Under the pieces are notes generated by a model. That model was not told the DNA's origin. It made no database searches and worked only from the letters and a program-made list of their open reading frames with translations. The position numbers were made by a program, and so were the translations under genes. Shown here in pieces: positions 48,214 to 61,479 of a DNA stretch of 64,000 nucleotides. Location: NCBI RefSeq assembly GCF_048773025.1, contig NC_133566.1, positions 4,935,501 through 4,999,500 on the forward strand, in the 5' to 3' direction. How positions within the stretch are numbered: the stretch's first letter is position 1; each line of letters opens with the position of its first letter. The DNA comes from Camelus bactrianus. Lineage: Eukaryota > Chordata > Mammalia > Artiodactyla > Camelidae.

Positions 48214-49031
48214 AGTTTCCCCTGCAAACCGTTCATTTTGTGCTAGATGAACGAACGTCTCTCCACATGCTCAGTTCTGAGAGATAATTGTGAGTGAAAG
48301 CCGTCCTTCACCTAGCTTGTTGGGAACAGAAAGATTCTCTTCAGTTGCAAACTCCACTCCATACATATATATGGGGAGGTACTAGCTCCAAATCGGTTTT
48401 ACAGTGAAAACTGCAGGAACTTCAAACCGGCACTAGGAAACAGACTGAGAAACCAGAGTAAAAGTTTCTCCTGCAACCCGTTCCCTTTGTGCTAGATGAA
48501 TGAACGTCTCTCCACATGCTCAGTTCTGAGAGATAAGTGTGTGTGAAAGCCGTCCTTCAACTAGCTTGTTGGGAACACAAAGATTCTATTCAGTTGCAAA
48601 CTCCACTCCATACATATATATGGGGAGGTACTAGCTCCAACTCGGTTTTACAGTGAAAACTACAGGAACTTCAAACCGGCACTAGGAAACACACTGAGAA
48701 ACCAGAGTAAAAGATCTCCTGCAACCCGTTCCCCTTGTGCTAGATGAACGAACGTCTCTCCACATGCTCAGTTCTGAGAGATAAGTGTGTGTGAAAGCCG
48801 TCCTTCACCTAGCTTGTTGGGAACACAAAGTTTCTCTTCAGTTCCCAACTCCACTCCATACATATATATGGGGACGTACTATCTCCAAATCGGTTTTACA
48901 GTGAAAACTGCAGGAACTTCACACCGGCACTAGGAAACAGACTGAGAAACCAGAGTAAAAGTTTCTCCTGCAACCCGTTCCCTTTGTCCTAGATGAACGA
49001 ACGTCTCTCCACATGCTCTGTTCTGAGGGAT

Positions 49032-49778
49032 ATGTGTGTGTGGAAGCCGTCCTTCACCTAGCTTGTTGGGAACACAAAGTTTCTCTTCAGTTGCAAGCTT
49101 CATTCCATACATATATATGGGGAGGTACTAGCTCCAACTCGGTTTTACAGTGAAAACTGCAGGAACTTCAAACCGGCACTTGGAAACAGACTGAGAAACC
49201 AGAGTAAAAGTTTCTCCTGCAACCCGTTCCCTTTGTGCTAGATGAACGAACGTCTCTCCACATGCTCAGTTCTGAGAGATAAGGGTGTGTGAAAGCCGTC
49301 CTTCAATTAGCTTGTTGGGAACACAAAGTTTCTCTTCAGTTGCAAACGCCACTCCATACATATATATGGGGAGGTACTAGCTCCAACTCGGTTTTACAGT
49401 GAAAACTGCAGGAACTTCAAACCGGCACTAGGAAACAGACTGAGAAAGCAGAGTAAAAGTTTCTCCTGCAACCCGTTCCCTTTGTGCTAGATGAACGAAC
49501 GTCTCTCCACATGCTCAGTTCTGAGAGATAAGTGTGTGTGAAAGCCGTACTTCACCTAGCTTGTTTGGAACACAAAGCTTCTCTTCAGTTCCCAACTCCA
49601 CTCCATACATATATATGGGGAGGTACTAGCTCCAACTCGGTTTTACAGTGAAAACTGCAGGAACTTCACACCGGCACTAGGAAACAGACTGAGAAACCAG
49701 AGTAAAAGTTTCTCCTGCAACCCTTTCCCTTTGTCCTAGATGAACGAACGTCTCTCCACATGCTCTGTTCTGAGGGAT
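49032..49778 (+). repeat. Trimer duplication, first set (747 bp)
   Basis: Units start at 49032 (GTGTGTGTGGAAGCC, GCAAGCTTCATTCC), 49281 (AAGGGTGTGTG, TTCAATTAGC, AAACGCC) and 49530 (CTTGTTTGGAAC, CAAAGCTTCTC, TTCCCAACTCC). The third unit is chimeric: its left part matches 50275, but its end (CCCTTTGTCCTAG, TGCTCTGTTCTGAGGGAT) matches the unit at 48783. Confidence 0.88.
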
Positions 49779-50523
49779 ATGTGTGTGTGGAAGCCGTCCT
49801 TCACCTAGCTTGTTGGGAACACAAAGTTTCTCTTCAGTTGCAAGCTTCATTCCATACATATATATGGAGGTACTAGCTCCAACTCGGTTTTACAGTGAAA
49901 ACTGCAGGAACTTCAAACCGGCACTTGGAAACAGACTGAGAAACCAGAGTAAAAGTTTCTCCTGCAACCCGTTCCCTTTGTGCTAGATGAACGAACGTCT
50001 CTCCACATGCTCAGTTCTGAGAGATAAGGGTGTGTGAAAGCCGTCCTTCAATTAGCTTGTTGGGAACACAAAGTTTCTCTTCAGTTGCAAACGCCACTCC
50101 ATACATATATATGGGGAGGTACTAGCTCCAACTCGGTTTTACAGTGAAAACTGCAGGAACTTCAAACCGGCACTAGGAAACAGACTGAGAAAGCAGAGTA
50201 AAAGTTTCTCCTGCAACCCGTTCCCTTTGTGCTAGATGAACGAACGTCTCTCCACATGCTCAGTTCTGAGAGATAAGTGTGTGTGAAAGCCGTACTTCAC
50301 CTAGCTTGTTTGGAACACAAAGCTTCTCTTCAGTTCCCAACTCCACTCCATACATATATATGGGGAGGTACTAGCTCCAACTCGGTTTTACAGTGAAAAC
50401 TGCAGGAACTTCACACCGGCACTAGGAAACAGACTGAGAAACCAGAGTAAAAGTTTCCCTTGCAACCCGTTCCCTTTGTCCTAGATGAACGAACGTCTCT
50501 CCACATGCTCAGTTCTGAGAGAT
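49779..50523 (+). repeat. Trimer duplication, second set (745 bp)
   Basis: Units start at 49779, 50026 and 50275 and match the first set. The first is two bases shorter (TATATATGGAGG). The last ends TTTCCCTTGC and TGCTCAGTTCTGAGAGAT, which is also how the single corresponding unit at 53013 ends. This set therefore preserves the unduplicated right junction. Confidence 0.88.
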
Positions 50524-51519
50524 AATTGTGTGTGAAAGCCGTCCTTCACCTACCTTGTTGGGAACAGAAAGATTCTCTTCAGTTGCAAACTCCACTCCAT
50601 ACATATATATGGGGAGGTACTAGCTCCAACTCGTTTTTACATTGAAAACTGCAGTAACTTCAAACCGGCACTAGGAAACAGACTGAGAAAGCACAGTAAA
50701 AGTTTCTCCTGCAACCCGTTCCCTTTGTGCTAGATGAACGAACGTCTCTCCACATGCTCAGTTCTGAGAGATAATTGTGTGTGAAAGCCGTCCTTCACCT
50801 AGCTTGTTGGGAACACAAAGATTCTCTTCAGTTGCAAACTCCACTCCATACATATATATGGGGAGGTACTAGCTCCAACTCGGTTTTACAGTGAAAACTG
50901 CAGGAACTTCAAACCGGCACTAGGAAACAGACTGAGAAACCAGAGTAAAAGTTTCTCCTGCAACCCATTCCCTTTGTGCTAGATGAACGAACGTCTCTCC
51001 ACATGCTCAGTTCTGAGAGATAAGTGTGTGTGAAAGCCGTCCTTCACCTAGCTTGTTGGGAACACAAAGTTTCTCTTCAGTAGCAAACGCCACTCCATAC
51101 ATATATATGGGGTGGTACTAGCTCCAACTCGGTTTTACAGTGAAAACTGCAGGAACTTCAAACCGGCACTAGGAAACAGAATGAGAAAGCACAGTAAAAG
51201 TTTCTCCTGCAACCCGTTCCCTTTGTGCTAGATGAACGAACGTCTCTCCACATGCTCAGTTCTGAGAGATAAGTGTGTGTGAAAGCCGTCCTTCACCTAG
51301 CTTGTTGGGAACACAAAGGTTCTCTTCAGTTGCAAACTCTACTCCATTCATATATATGGGGAGGTACTAGCTCCAACACGGTTTTACAGTGAAAACTGCA
51401 GGTACTTCAAACCGGCACTATGAAACAGACTGAGAAAGCAGAGTAAAAGTTTCTCCTGCAACCCGTTCCCTTTGTGCTAGAAGAACGAACGTCTCTCCAC
51501 ATGCTCAGTTCTGAGAGTT

Positions 51520-54259
51520 AAGTGTGTGTGAAAGCCGTCCTTCACCTACCTTGTTGGGAACAGAAAGATTCTCTTCAGTTGCAAACTCCACTCCATACAT
51601 ATATATGGGGAGGTACTAGCTCCAACTCGTTTTTACAGTGAAAACTGCAGGAAATTCAAACCGGCACTAGGAAACAGACTGAGAAACCAGAATAAAAGTT
51701 TCCCCTGCAAACCGTTCATTTTGTGCTAGATGAACGAACGTCTCTCCACATGCTCAGTTCTGAGAGATAATTGTGACTGAAAGCCGTCCTTCACCTAGCT
51801 TGTTGGGAACAGAAAGATTCTCTTCAGTTGCAAACTCCACTCCATAAATATATATGGGGAGGTACTAGCTCCAACTCGGTTTTACAGTGAAAACTGCAGG
51901 AACTTCAAACCGGCACTAGGAAACAGACTGAGAAACCAGAGTAAAAGTTTCTCCTGCAACCCGTTCCCTTTGTGCTAGATGAATGAACGTCTCTCCACAT
52001 GCTCAGTTCTGAGAGATAAGTGTGTGTGAAAGCCGTCCTTCAACTAGCTTGTTGGGAACACAAAGATTCTATTCAGTTGCAAACTCCACTCCATACATAT
52101 ATATGGGGAGGTACTAGCTCCAACTCGGTTTTACAGTGAAAACTACAGGAACTTCAAACCGGCACTAGGAAACACACTGAGAAACCAGAGTAAAAGATCT
52201 CCTGCAACCCGTTCCCCTTGTGCTAGATGAACGAACGTCTCTCCACATGCTCAGTTCTGAGAGATAAGTGTGTGTGAAAGCCGTCCTTCACCTAGCTTGT
52301 TGGGAACACAAAGTTTCTCTTCAGTTCCCAACTCCACTCCATACATATATATGGGGACGTACTATCTCCAAATCGGTTTTACAGTGAAAACTGCAGGAAC
52401 TTCACACCGGCACTAGGAAACAGACTGAGAAACCAGAGTAAAAGTTTCTCCTGCAACCCGTTCCCTTTGTCCTAGATGAACGAACGTCTCTCCACATGCT
52501 CAGTTCTGAGGGATATGTGTGTGTGGAAGCCGCCCTTCACCTAGCTTGTTGGGAACACAAAGTTTCTCTTCAGTTGCAAGCTTCATTCCATACATATATA
52601 TGGGGAGGTACTAGCTCCAACTCGGTTTTACAGTGAAAACTGCAGGAACTTCAAACCGGCACTTGGAAACAGACTGAGAAACCAGAGTAAAAGTTTCTCC
52701 TGCAACCCGTTCCCTTTGTGCTAGATGAACGAACGTCTCTCCACATGCTCAGTTCTGAGAGATAAGGGTGTGTGAAAGCCGTCCTTCAATTAGCTTGTTG
52801 GGAACACAAAGTTTCTCTTCAGTTGCAAACGCCACTCCATACATATATATGGGGAGGTACTAGCTCCAACTCGGTTTTACAGTGAAAACTGCAGGAACTT
52901 CAAACCGGCACTAGGAAACAGACTGAGAAAGCAGAGTAAAAGTTTCTCCTGCAACCCGTTCCCTTTGTGCTAGATGAACGAACGTCTCTCCACATGCTCA
53001 GTTCTGAGAGATAAGTGTGTGTGAAAGCCGTACTTCACCTAGCTTGTTTGGAACACAAAGCTTCTCTTCAGTTCCCAACTCCACTCCATACATATATATG
53101 GGGAGGTACTAGCTCCAACTCGGTTTTACAGTGAAAACTGCAGGAACTTCACAACGGCACTAGGAAACAGACTGAGAAACCAGAGTAAAAGTTTCCCTTG
53201 CAACCCGTTCCCTTTGTCCTAGATGAACGAACGTCTCTCCACATGCTCAGTTCTGAGAGATAATTGTGTGTGAAAGCCGTCCTTCACCTACCTTGTTGGG
53301 AACAGAAAGATTCTCTTCAGTTGCAAACTCCACTCCATACATATATATGGGGAGGTACTAGCTCCAACTCGTTTTTACATTGAAAACTGCAGGAACTTCA
53401 AACCGGCACTAGGAAACAGACTGAGAAACCAGAATAAAAGTTTCACCTGCAAACCGTTCATTTTGTGCTAGATGAACGAACGTCTCTCCACATGCTCAGT
53501 TCTGAGAGATAATTGTGTGTGAAAGCCGTCCTTCACCTAGCTTGTTGGGAACACAAAGATTCTCTTCAGTTGCAAACTCCACTCCATACATATATATGGG
53601 GAGGTACTAGCTCCAACTCGGTTTTACAGTGAAAACTGCAGGAACTTCAAACCGGCACTAGGAAACAGACTGAGAAACCAGAGTAAAAGTTTCTCCTGCA
53701 ACCCATTCCCTTTGTGCTAGATGAACGAACGTCTCTCCACATGCTCAGTTCTGAGAGATAAGTGTGTGTGAAAGCCGTCCTTCACCTAGCTTGTTGGGAA
53801 CACAAAGTTTCTCTTCAGTTGCAAACCCCATACCATACATATATATATGGGTAGGTACTAGCTCCAACTCGGTTTTACAGTGAAAACTGCAGGAACTTCA
53901 AACCGGCACTAGGAAACAGACTGAGAAAGCACAGTAAAAGTTTCTCCTGCAACCCGTTCCCTTTGTGCTAGATGAACGAACGTCTCTCCACATGCTCAGT
54001 TCTGAGAGATAAGTGTGTGTGAAAGCCGTCCTTCACCTAGCTTGTTGGGAACACAAAGTTTCTCTTCAGTTGCAAACTCTACTCCATTCATATATATGGG
54101 GAAGTACTAGCTCCAACTCGGTTTTACAGTGAAAACTGCAGGTACTTCAAACCGGCACTATGAAACAGACTGAGAAAGCAGAGTTAAAGTTTCTCCTGCA
54201 ACCCGTTCCCTTTGTGCTAGAAGAACGAACGTCTCTCCACATGCTCAGTTCTGAGAGTT
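51520..54259 (+). repeat. 11-unit block, copy B, without the trimer duplication (2740 bp)
   Basis: This follows copy A directly. Left of the trimer position it aligns at an offset of 3483 bp; right of it the offset is about 2740 bp. The difference equals the three units absent here. It therefore shows the arrangement before the trimer duplicated, unless copy B lost it. Confidence 0.87.
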
Positions 54260-55255
54260 AAGTGTGTGTGAAAGCCGTCCTTCAGCTAGCTTGTTGGGAA
54301 CACAAAGTTTCTCTTCAGTTGCAAACTCCATACCATACATATATATATGGGGAGGTACTAGCTCCAACTCGGTTTTACAGTGAAAACTGCAGGAACTTCA
54401 AACCGGCACTAGGAAACAGACTGAGAAACCAGAGTAAAAGTTTCCCCTGCAACCCGTTCCCTTTGTGCTAGATGAACGAACGTCTCTCCACATGCTCAGT
54501 TCTGACAGATAATTGTGTGTTAAAGCCGCCCTTCACCTAGCTTGTTGGGAACAAAAAGTTTCTCTTCAGATGCAAACTCCACTCCATACATATATATGGG
54601 GAGGTACTAGCTCCAACTCGGTTTTACAGTGAAAACTGCAGGAACTTCAAAACGGCACTAGGAAACAGACTGAGAAAGCAGAGTAAAAGTTTCTCCTGCA
54701 ACCCGTTCCCCTTGTGCTAGATGAACGAATGTCTCTCCACATGCTCAGTTCTGAGAGATAAATGTGTGTGAAAGCCGTCCTTCACCTAGCTTGTTGGGAA
54801 CACAAAGTTTCTCTTCAGTTGCAAACTCCACTCCATACATATATATGGGGAGGTACTAGCTCCAACTCGGTTTTACAGTGAAAACTGCAGGAACTTCAAA
54901 CCGGCACTAGGAAACAGACTGAGAAACAAGAATAAAAGTTTCCCCTGCAAACCTTTCATTTTGTGCTAGATGAACGAACGTCTCTCCACACGCTCAGTTC
55001 TGACAGATAAGTGTGTGTGAAAACCGTCCTTCACCTAGCTTGTTGGGAACACAAAGATTCTCTTCATTTGCAAACTCCACTCCATACATATATATGGGGA
55101 GGTACTAGCTCCAACTCGGTTTTACAGTGAAAACTGCTGGAACTTCACACCGGCACTAGGAAACAGACTGAGAAACCAGAGTAAATTTTCTCCTGCAAAC
55201 AGTTCCCTTTGTGCTAGATGAACGAACGTCTATCCACATGCTCAGTTCTGAGAGA
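53013..55255 (+). repeat. Nine-unit segment, left copy of a 17-unit-spaced pair (2243 bp)
   Basis: From CAAAGCTTCTC at 53013 to the AAAACCGTCC unit at 55009, the unit types recur in order at 57248-59488, at an offset of 4235 falling to 4233 bp. Markers include GTTCATTTTGTGC, CTCTACTCCATTC, the GAGTTAAGTG start, CATACCATACATATATATATGG, GTTAAAGCCGCCC and GATAAATGTG. Confidence 0.82.
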
Positions 55256-55505
55256 TAATTGTGTGTGAAAGCCGTCCTTCACCTAGCTTGTTGGGAACAG
55301 AAAGATTCTCTTCAGTTGCAAACTCCACTCCATACATATATATGGGGAGGTACTAGCTCCAACTCGGTTTTACAGTGAAAACTGCAGGAACTTCAAACCG
55401 GCACTAGGAAACAGACTGAGTAACCAGAGTAAAAGTTTGTCCTGCAACCCGTTCCCTTTGTGCTAGATGAACGAACGTCTCTCCACATGCTCAGTTCTGA
55501 GAGAT

Positions 55506-56252
55506 AAGTGTGTGTGAAAGCCGTCCTTCACCTAGCTTGTTGGGAACACAAAGTTTCTCTTCAGTTGCAAACGCCACTCCATACATATATATGGGGAGGT
55601 ACTAGCTCCAACTCGGTTTTACAGTGAAAACTGCAGGAACTTCAAACCGGCACTAGGAAACAGACTGAGAAAGCAGAGTAAAAGTTTCCCCTGCAACCCG
55701 TTCCCTTTGTGCTAGATGAACGAACGTCTCTCCACATGCTCCGTTCTGAGAGATAAGTGTGTGTGAAAGCCGTCCTTCACCTAGCTTGTTGGGAACACAA
55801 AGTTTCTCTTCAGTTGCAAACTCCACTCCATTCATATATATGGGGAGGTACTAACTCCAACTCGGTTTTACAGTGAAAACTGCAGGAACTTCAAACCGGC
55901 ACTAGGAAACAGACTGAGAAACCAGAATAAAAGTTTCCCCTGCAAACCGTTCATTTTGTGCTAGATGAACGAACGTCTCTCCACACGCTCAGTTCTGACA
56001 GATAAGTGTGTATGAAAGCCGTCCTTCACCTAGCTTGTTGGGAACACAAAGATTCTCTTCAGTTGCAAACTCCACTCCATACATATATATGGTGAGGTAC
56101 TAGCTCCAACTCTGTTTTACTGTGAAAACTGCAGGAACTTCAAACCGGCACTAGGAAACAGACTGAGAAACCAGAGTAAAAGTTTCTACTGCAACCCGTT
56201 CCCTTTGTGCTAGATGAACGAACGTCTCTCCACATGCTCAGTTCTGAGAGAT
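55506..56252 (+). repeat. Trimer unit, first copy (747 bp)
   Basis: Units start at 55506 (AAACGCCACTCC), 55755 (CCATTCATATATATGG with GAATAAAAG) and 56004 (AAGTGTGTATGAAAG with GGTGAGG). The first two types recur at an offset of 747 bp at 56253-56750. Confidence 0.83.
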
Positions 56253-56750
56253 AAGTGTGTGTGAAAGCCGTCCTTCACCTAGCTTGTTGGGAACACAAAG
56301 TTTCTCTTCAGTTGCAAACGCCACTCCATACATATATATGGGGAGGTACTAGCTCCAACTCGGTTTTACAGTGAAAACTGCAGGAACTTCAAACCGGCAC
56401 TAGGAAACAGACTGAGAAAGCAGAGTAAAAGTTTCCCCTACAACCCGTTCCCTTTGTGCTAGATGAACGAACGTCTCTCCACATGCTCCGTTCTGAGAGA
56501 TAAGTGTGTGTGAAAGCCGTCCTTCACCTAGCTTGTTGGGAACACAAAGTTTCTCTTCAGTTGCAAACTCAACTCCATTCATATATATGGGGAGGTACTA
56601 GCTCCAACTCGGTTTTACAGTGAAAACTGCAGGAAATTCAAACCGGCACTAGGAAACAGACTGAGAAAGCAGAGTAAAAGTTTCACCTGCAACCCGTTCC
56701 CTTTGTGCTAGATGAACGAACGTCTCTCCACATGCTCAGTTCTGAGAGAT
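56253..56750 (+). repeat. Trimer unit, second, incomplete copy (two units)
   Basis: Units at 56253 and 56502 match those at 55506 and 55755 (AAACGCC, TGCTCCGTTCTG, CCATTCATATATATGG). The third type is missing: the next unit, at 56751, begins AATTGTGTGTG and has CATACCATAC. The second unit here ends with TTTCACCTGC instead of the GAATAAAAG of its partner. Confidence 0.8.
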
Positions 56751-57247
56751 AATTGTGTGTGAAAGCCGTCCTTCACCTAGCTTGTTGGGAACACAAAGTT
56801 TCTCTTCAGTTGCAAACTCCATACCATACATATATATATGGGTAGGTACTAGCTCCAACTCGGTTTTACAGTGAAAACTGCAGGAACTTCAAACCGGCAC
56901 TAGGAAACAGACTGAGAAACCAGAGTAAAATTACTCCTGCAACCCGTTCCCTTTGTGCTAGATGAACGAACGTCTCCCCACATGCTCAGTTCTGAGAGAT
57001 AAGTGTGTTAAATCCGTCCTTCACTTAGCTTGTTGGGAACACAAAGTTTCTCTTCAGTTGCAAACGCCACTCCATACATATATATGGGGAGGTACTAGCT
57101 CCAACTCGGTTTTACAGTGAAAACTGCAGGAACTTCAAACCGGCACTAGGAAACAGACTGAGAAAGCAGAGTAAAAGTTTCTCCTGCAACCCGTTCCCTT
57201 TGTGCTAGATGAACGAACGTCTCTCCACATGCTCAGTTCTGAGAGAA

Positions 57248-59488
57248 AAGTGTGTGTGAAAGCCGTACTTCACCTAGCTTGTTGGGAACACAAAGCTTCT
57301 CTTCAGTTCCCAACTCCACTCCATACATATATATGGGGAGGTACTAGCTCCAACTCGGTTTTACAGTGAAACCTGCAGGAACTTCACACCGGCACTAGGA
57401 AACAGACTGAGAAACCAGAGTAAAAGTTTCCCTTGCAACCCTTTCCCTTTGTCCTAGATGAACGAACGTCTCTCCACATGCTCAGTTCTGAGAGATAATT
57501 GTGTGTGAAAGCCGTCCTTCACCTAGCTTGTTGGGAACAGAAAGATTCTCTTCAGTTGCAAACTCCACTCCATACATATATATGGGGAGGTACTAGCTCC
57601 AACTCGTTTTTACATTGAAAACTGCAGGAACTTCAAACCGGCACTAGGAAACAGACTGAGAAACCAGAATAAAAGTTTCACCTGCAAACCGTTCATTTTG
57701 TGCTAGATGAACGAACGTCTCTCCACATGCTCAGTTCTGAGAGATAATTGTGTGTGAAAGCCGTCCTTCACCTAGCTTGTTGTGAACAGAAAGATTCTCT
57801 TCAGTTGCAAACTCCACTCCATACATATATATGGGGAGGTACTAGCTCCAACTCGGTTTTACAGTGAAAACTGCAGGAACTTCAAACCGGCACTAGGAAA
57901 CAGACTGAGAAACCAGAGTAAAAGTTTCTCCTGCAACCCATTCCCTTTGTGCTAGATGAACGAACGTCTCTCCACATGCTCAGTTCTGAGAGATAAGTGT
58001 GTGTGAAAGCCGTCCTTCACTTAGCTTGTTGGGAACACAAAGTTTCTCTTCAGTAGCAAACGCCACTCCATACATATATATGGGGTGGTACAAGCTCCAA
58101 CTCGGTTTTACAGTGAAAACTGCAGGAACTTCAAACCGGCACTAGGAAACAGACTGAGAAAGCACAGTAAAAGTTTCTCCTGCAACCATTTCCCTTTGTG
58201 CTAGATGAACGAACGTCTCTCCACATGCTCAGTTCTGAGAGATAAGTGTGTGTGAAAGCCGTCCTTCACCTAGCTTGTTGGGAACACAAAGTTTCTCTTC
58301 AGTTGCAAACTCTACTCCATTCATATATATGGGGAGGTACTAGCTCCAACTCGGTTTTACAGTGAAAACTGCAGGAACTTCAAACCGGCACTAGGAAACA
58401 GACTGAGAAACCAGAGTAAAAGTTTCTCCTGCAACCCGTTCCCTTTGTGCTAGAAGAACGAACGTCTCTCCACATGCTCAGTTCTGAGAGTTAAGTGTGT
58501 GTGAAAGCCGTCCTTCACCTAGCTTGTTGGGAACACAAAGTTTCTCTTCAGTTGCAAACTCCATACCATACATATATATATGGGGAGGTACTAGCTCCAA
58601 CTCGGTTTTACAGTGAAAACTGCAGGAACTTCAAACCGGCACTAGGAAACAGACTGAGAAACCAGAGTAAAAGTTTCTCCTGCAACCCGTTCCCTTTGTG
58701 CTAGATGAACGAACGTCTCTCCACATGCTCAGTTCTGAAAGATAAGTGTGTGTTAAAGCCGCCCTTCACCTAGCTTGTTGGGAACACAAAGTTTCTCTTC
58801 AGATGCAAACTCCACACCATACATATATATGGGGAGGTACTAGCTCCAACTCGGTTTTACAGTGAAAACTGCAGGAACTTCAAACCGGCACTAGGAAACA
58901 GACTGAGAAAGCAGAGTAAAAGTTTCTCCTGCAACCCGTTCCCTTTGTGCTAGATGAACGAATGTCTCTCCACATGCTGAGTTCTGAGAGATAAATGTGT
59001 GTGAAAGCCGTCCTTCACCTAGCTTGTTGGGAACACAAAGTTTCTCTTCAGTTGCAAACTCCACTCCATACATATATATGGGGAGGTACTAGCTCCAACT
59101 CGGTTTTACAGTGAAAACTGCAGGAACTTCAAACCGGCACTAGGAAACAGACTGAGAAACCAGAATAAAAGTTTCCCCTGCAAACCGTTCATTTTGTGCT
59201 AGATGAACGAACGTCTCTCCACACGCTCAGTTCTGACAGATAAGTGTGTGTGAAAACCGTCCTTCACCTTGCTTGTTGGGAACACAAAGATTCTCTTCAT
59301 TTGCAAACTCCACTCCATACATATATATGGGTAAGTACTAGCTCCAATCGGTTTTACAGTGAAAACTGCAGGAACTTCACACCGGCACTAGGAAACAGAC
59401 TGAGAAACCAGAGTAAATTTTCTCCTGCAAACCGTTGCCTTTGTGCTAGATGAACGAACGTCTCTCCACATGCTCAGTTCTGAGAGAT
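57248..59488 (+). repeat. Nine-unit segment, right copy (2241 bp)
   Basis: This is the partner of 53013-55255, with the same unit order. After 59488 the order diverges: here comes travelling subtype k, whereas after 55255 comes an AATTGTGTGTG unit. Confidence 0.82.
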
Positions 59489-59737
59489 AAGTGTGTGAGA
59501 AAGATGTCCTTCACCAAGCTTTTTGGGAACACAAAGTTTCTCTTCAGTTGCCAACTCCACTCCATACATATATATGGGGAGGTACTAGCTCTAAATCCTT
59601 TTTACAGTGAAAACTGCAAGAACTTCAAACCGGCACTAGGAAACAGACTGAGAAACCAGAGTAAAAGTTTCTCCTGCAACCCGTTCCCTTTGTGCTAGAT
59701 GAACGAACGTCTCTCCACATGCTCAGTTCTGAGAGAT
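59489..59737 (+). repeat. Travelling unit subtype k, third copy
   Basis: This unit has GTGTGTGAGAAAGATGTCC, CACCAAGCTTTTTGGG, TTGCCAACTCC, CTCTAAATCCTTTTTAC and CTGCAAGAAC. It is the second unit of the 10-unit HOR and is repeated in copy 2. Confidence 0.86.
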
Positions 59738-61479
59738 AAGTGTGTGTGAAAGCCGTCCTTCACCTAGCTTGTTGGGAACACAAAGATTCTCTTCAGTTGC
59801 AAACTCCACTCCATACATATATATGGTGAGGTACTAGCTCCAACTCTGTTTTACAGTGAAAACTGCAGGAACTTCAAACCGGCACTAGGAAACAGACTGA
59901 GAAACCAGAGTAAAGTTTCTACTGCAACCCGTTCCCTTTGTGCTAGATGAACGAACGTCTATCCACATGCTCATTTCTGAGAGATAATTGTGTGTGAAAG
60001 CCGTCCTTCACCTATCTTGTTGGGAACAGAAAGATTCTCTTCAGTTGCAAACTCCACTCCATACATATATATGGGGAGGTACTAGCTCCAACTCGGTTTT
60101 ACAGTGAAAACTGCAGGAACTTCAAACCGGCACTAGGAAACAGACTGAGAAACCAGAGTAAAAGTTTGTCCTGCAACCCGTTCCCTTTGTGCTAGATGAA
60201 CGAACGTCTCTCCACATGCTCAGTTCTGAGAGATAAGTGTGTGTGAAAACCGTCCTTCACCTAGCTTGTTGGGAACACATAGTTTCTCTTCAGTTGCAAA
60301 CGCCACTCCATACATATATATGGGTAGGTACTAGCTCCAACTCGGTTTTACAGTGAAAACTGCAGGAACTTCAAACCGGCACTAGGAAACAGACTGAGAA
60401 AGCAGAGTAAAAGTTTCTCCTGCAACCCGTTCCCTTTGTGCTAGATGAACGAACGTCTCTCCACATGCTCCGTTCTGAGAGATAAGTGTGTGTGAAAGCC
60501 GTCCTTCACCTAGCTTGTTGGGAACAGAAAGTTTCTCTTCAGTTGCAAACTCCACTCCATTCATATATATGGGGAGGTACTAACTCCAACTCGGTTTTAC
60601 AGTGAAAACTGCAGGAACTTCAAACCGGCACTAGGAAACAGACTGAGAAACCAGAATAAAAGTTTCCCCTGCAAACAGTTCATTTTGTGCTAGATGAACG
60701 AACGTCTCTCCACACGCTCAGTTCTGACAGATAAGTGTGTATGAAAGCCGTCCTTCACCTAGCTTGTTGGGAACACAAAGATTCTCTTCAGTTGCAAACT
60801 CCACTCCATACATATATATGGGGAGGTACTAGCTCCAACTCTGTTTTACAGTGAAAACTGCAGGAACTTCAAACCGGCACTAGGAAACAGACTGAGAAAC
60901 CAGAGTAAAAGTTTCTCCTGCAACCCATTCCCTTTGTGCTAGATGAACGAACGTCTCTCCACATGCTCAGTTCTGAGAGATAAGTGTGTGTGAAAGCCGT
61001 CCTTCACCTAGCTTGTTGGGAACACAAAGTTTCTCTTCAGTAGCAAACGCCACTCCATACATATATATGGGGTGGTACTAGCTCCAACTCGGTTTTACAG
61101 TGAAAACTGCAGGAACTTCAAACCGGCACTAGGAAACAGACTGAGAAAGCACAGTAAAAGTTTCTCCTGCAACCCGTTCCCTTTGTGCTAGATGAACGAA
61201 CGTCTCTCCACATGCTCAGTTCTGAGAGATAAGTGTGTGTGAAAGCCGTCCTTCACCTAGCTTGTTGGGAACACAAAGTTTCTCTTCAGTTGCAAACTCT
61301 ACTCCATTCATATATATGGGGAGGTACTAGCTCCAACTCGGTTTTACAGTGAAAACTGCAGGAACTTCAAACCGGCACTAGGAAACAGACTGAGAAAGCA
61401 GAGTAAAAGTTTCTCCTGCAACCCGTTCCCTTTGTGCTAGAAGAACGAACGTCTCTCCACATGCTCAGTTCTGAGAGTT

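Larger units (their letters stand above)
48037..51519 (+). repeat. 14-unit block, copy A, containing an internal three-unit duplication (3483 bp)
   Basis: The block starts with CACCTACCTTG and GGAACAGAAAG. It passes through the GAATAAAAG, GATTCTATTCAG with TAAAAGATCTCC, GACGTACTATC, GCAAGCTTCATTCC, TTCAATTAGC with AAACGCC, and CAAAGCTTCTC units. It then repeats the last three types before ending with GAACAGAAAG, TAGCAAACGCC and CTCTACTCC units. The block at 51520-54259 has the same order but only one set of the three repeated units. Confidence 0.87.

Noticed and set aside
57001-57030. Altered unit start AAGTGTGTTAAATCCGTCC as a possible insertion or junction site.
   Set aside because: It is a small local deletion with substitutions inside an otherwise normal unit. 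The sequence on both sides keeps normal order.
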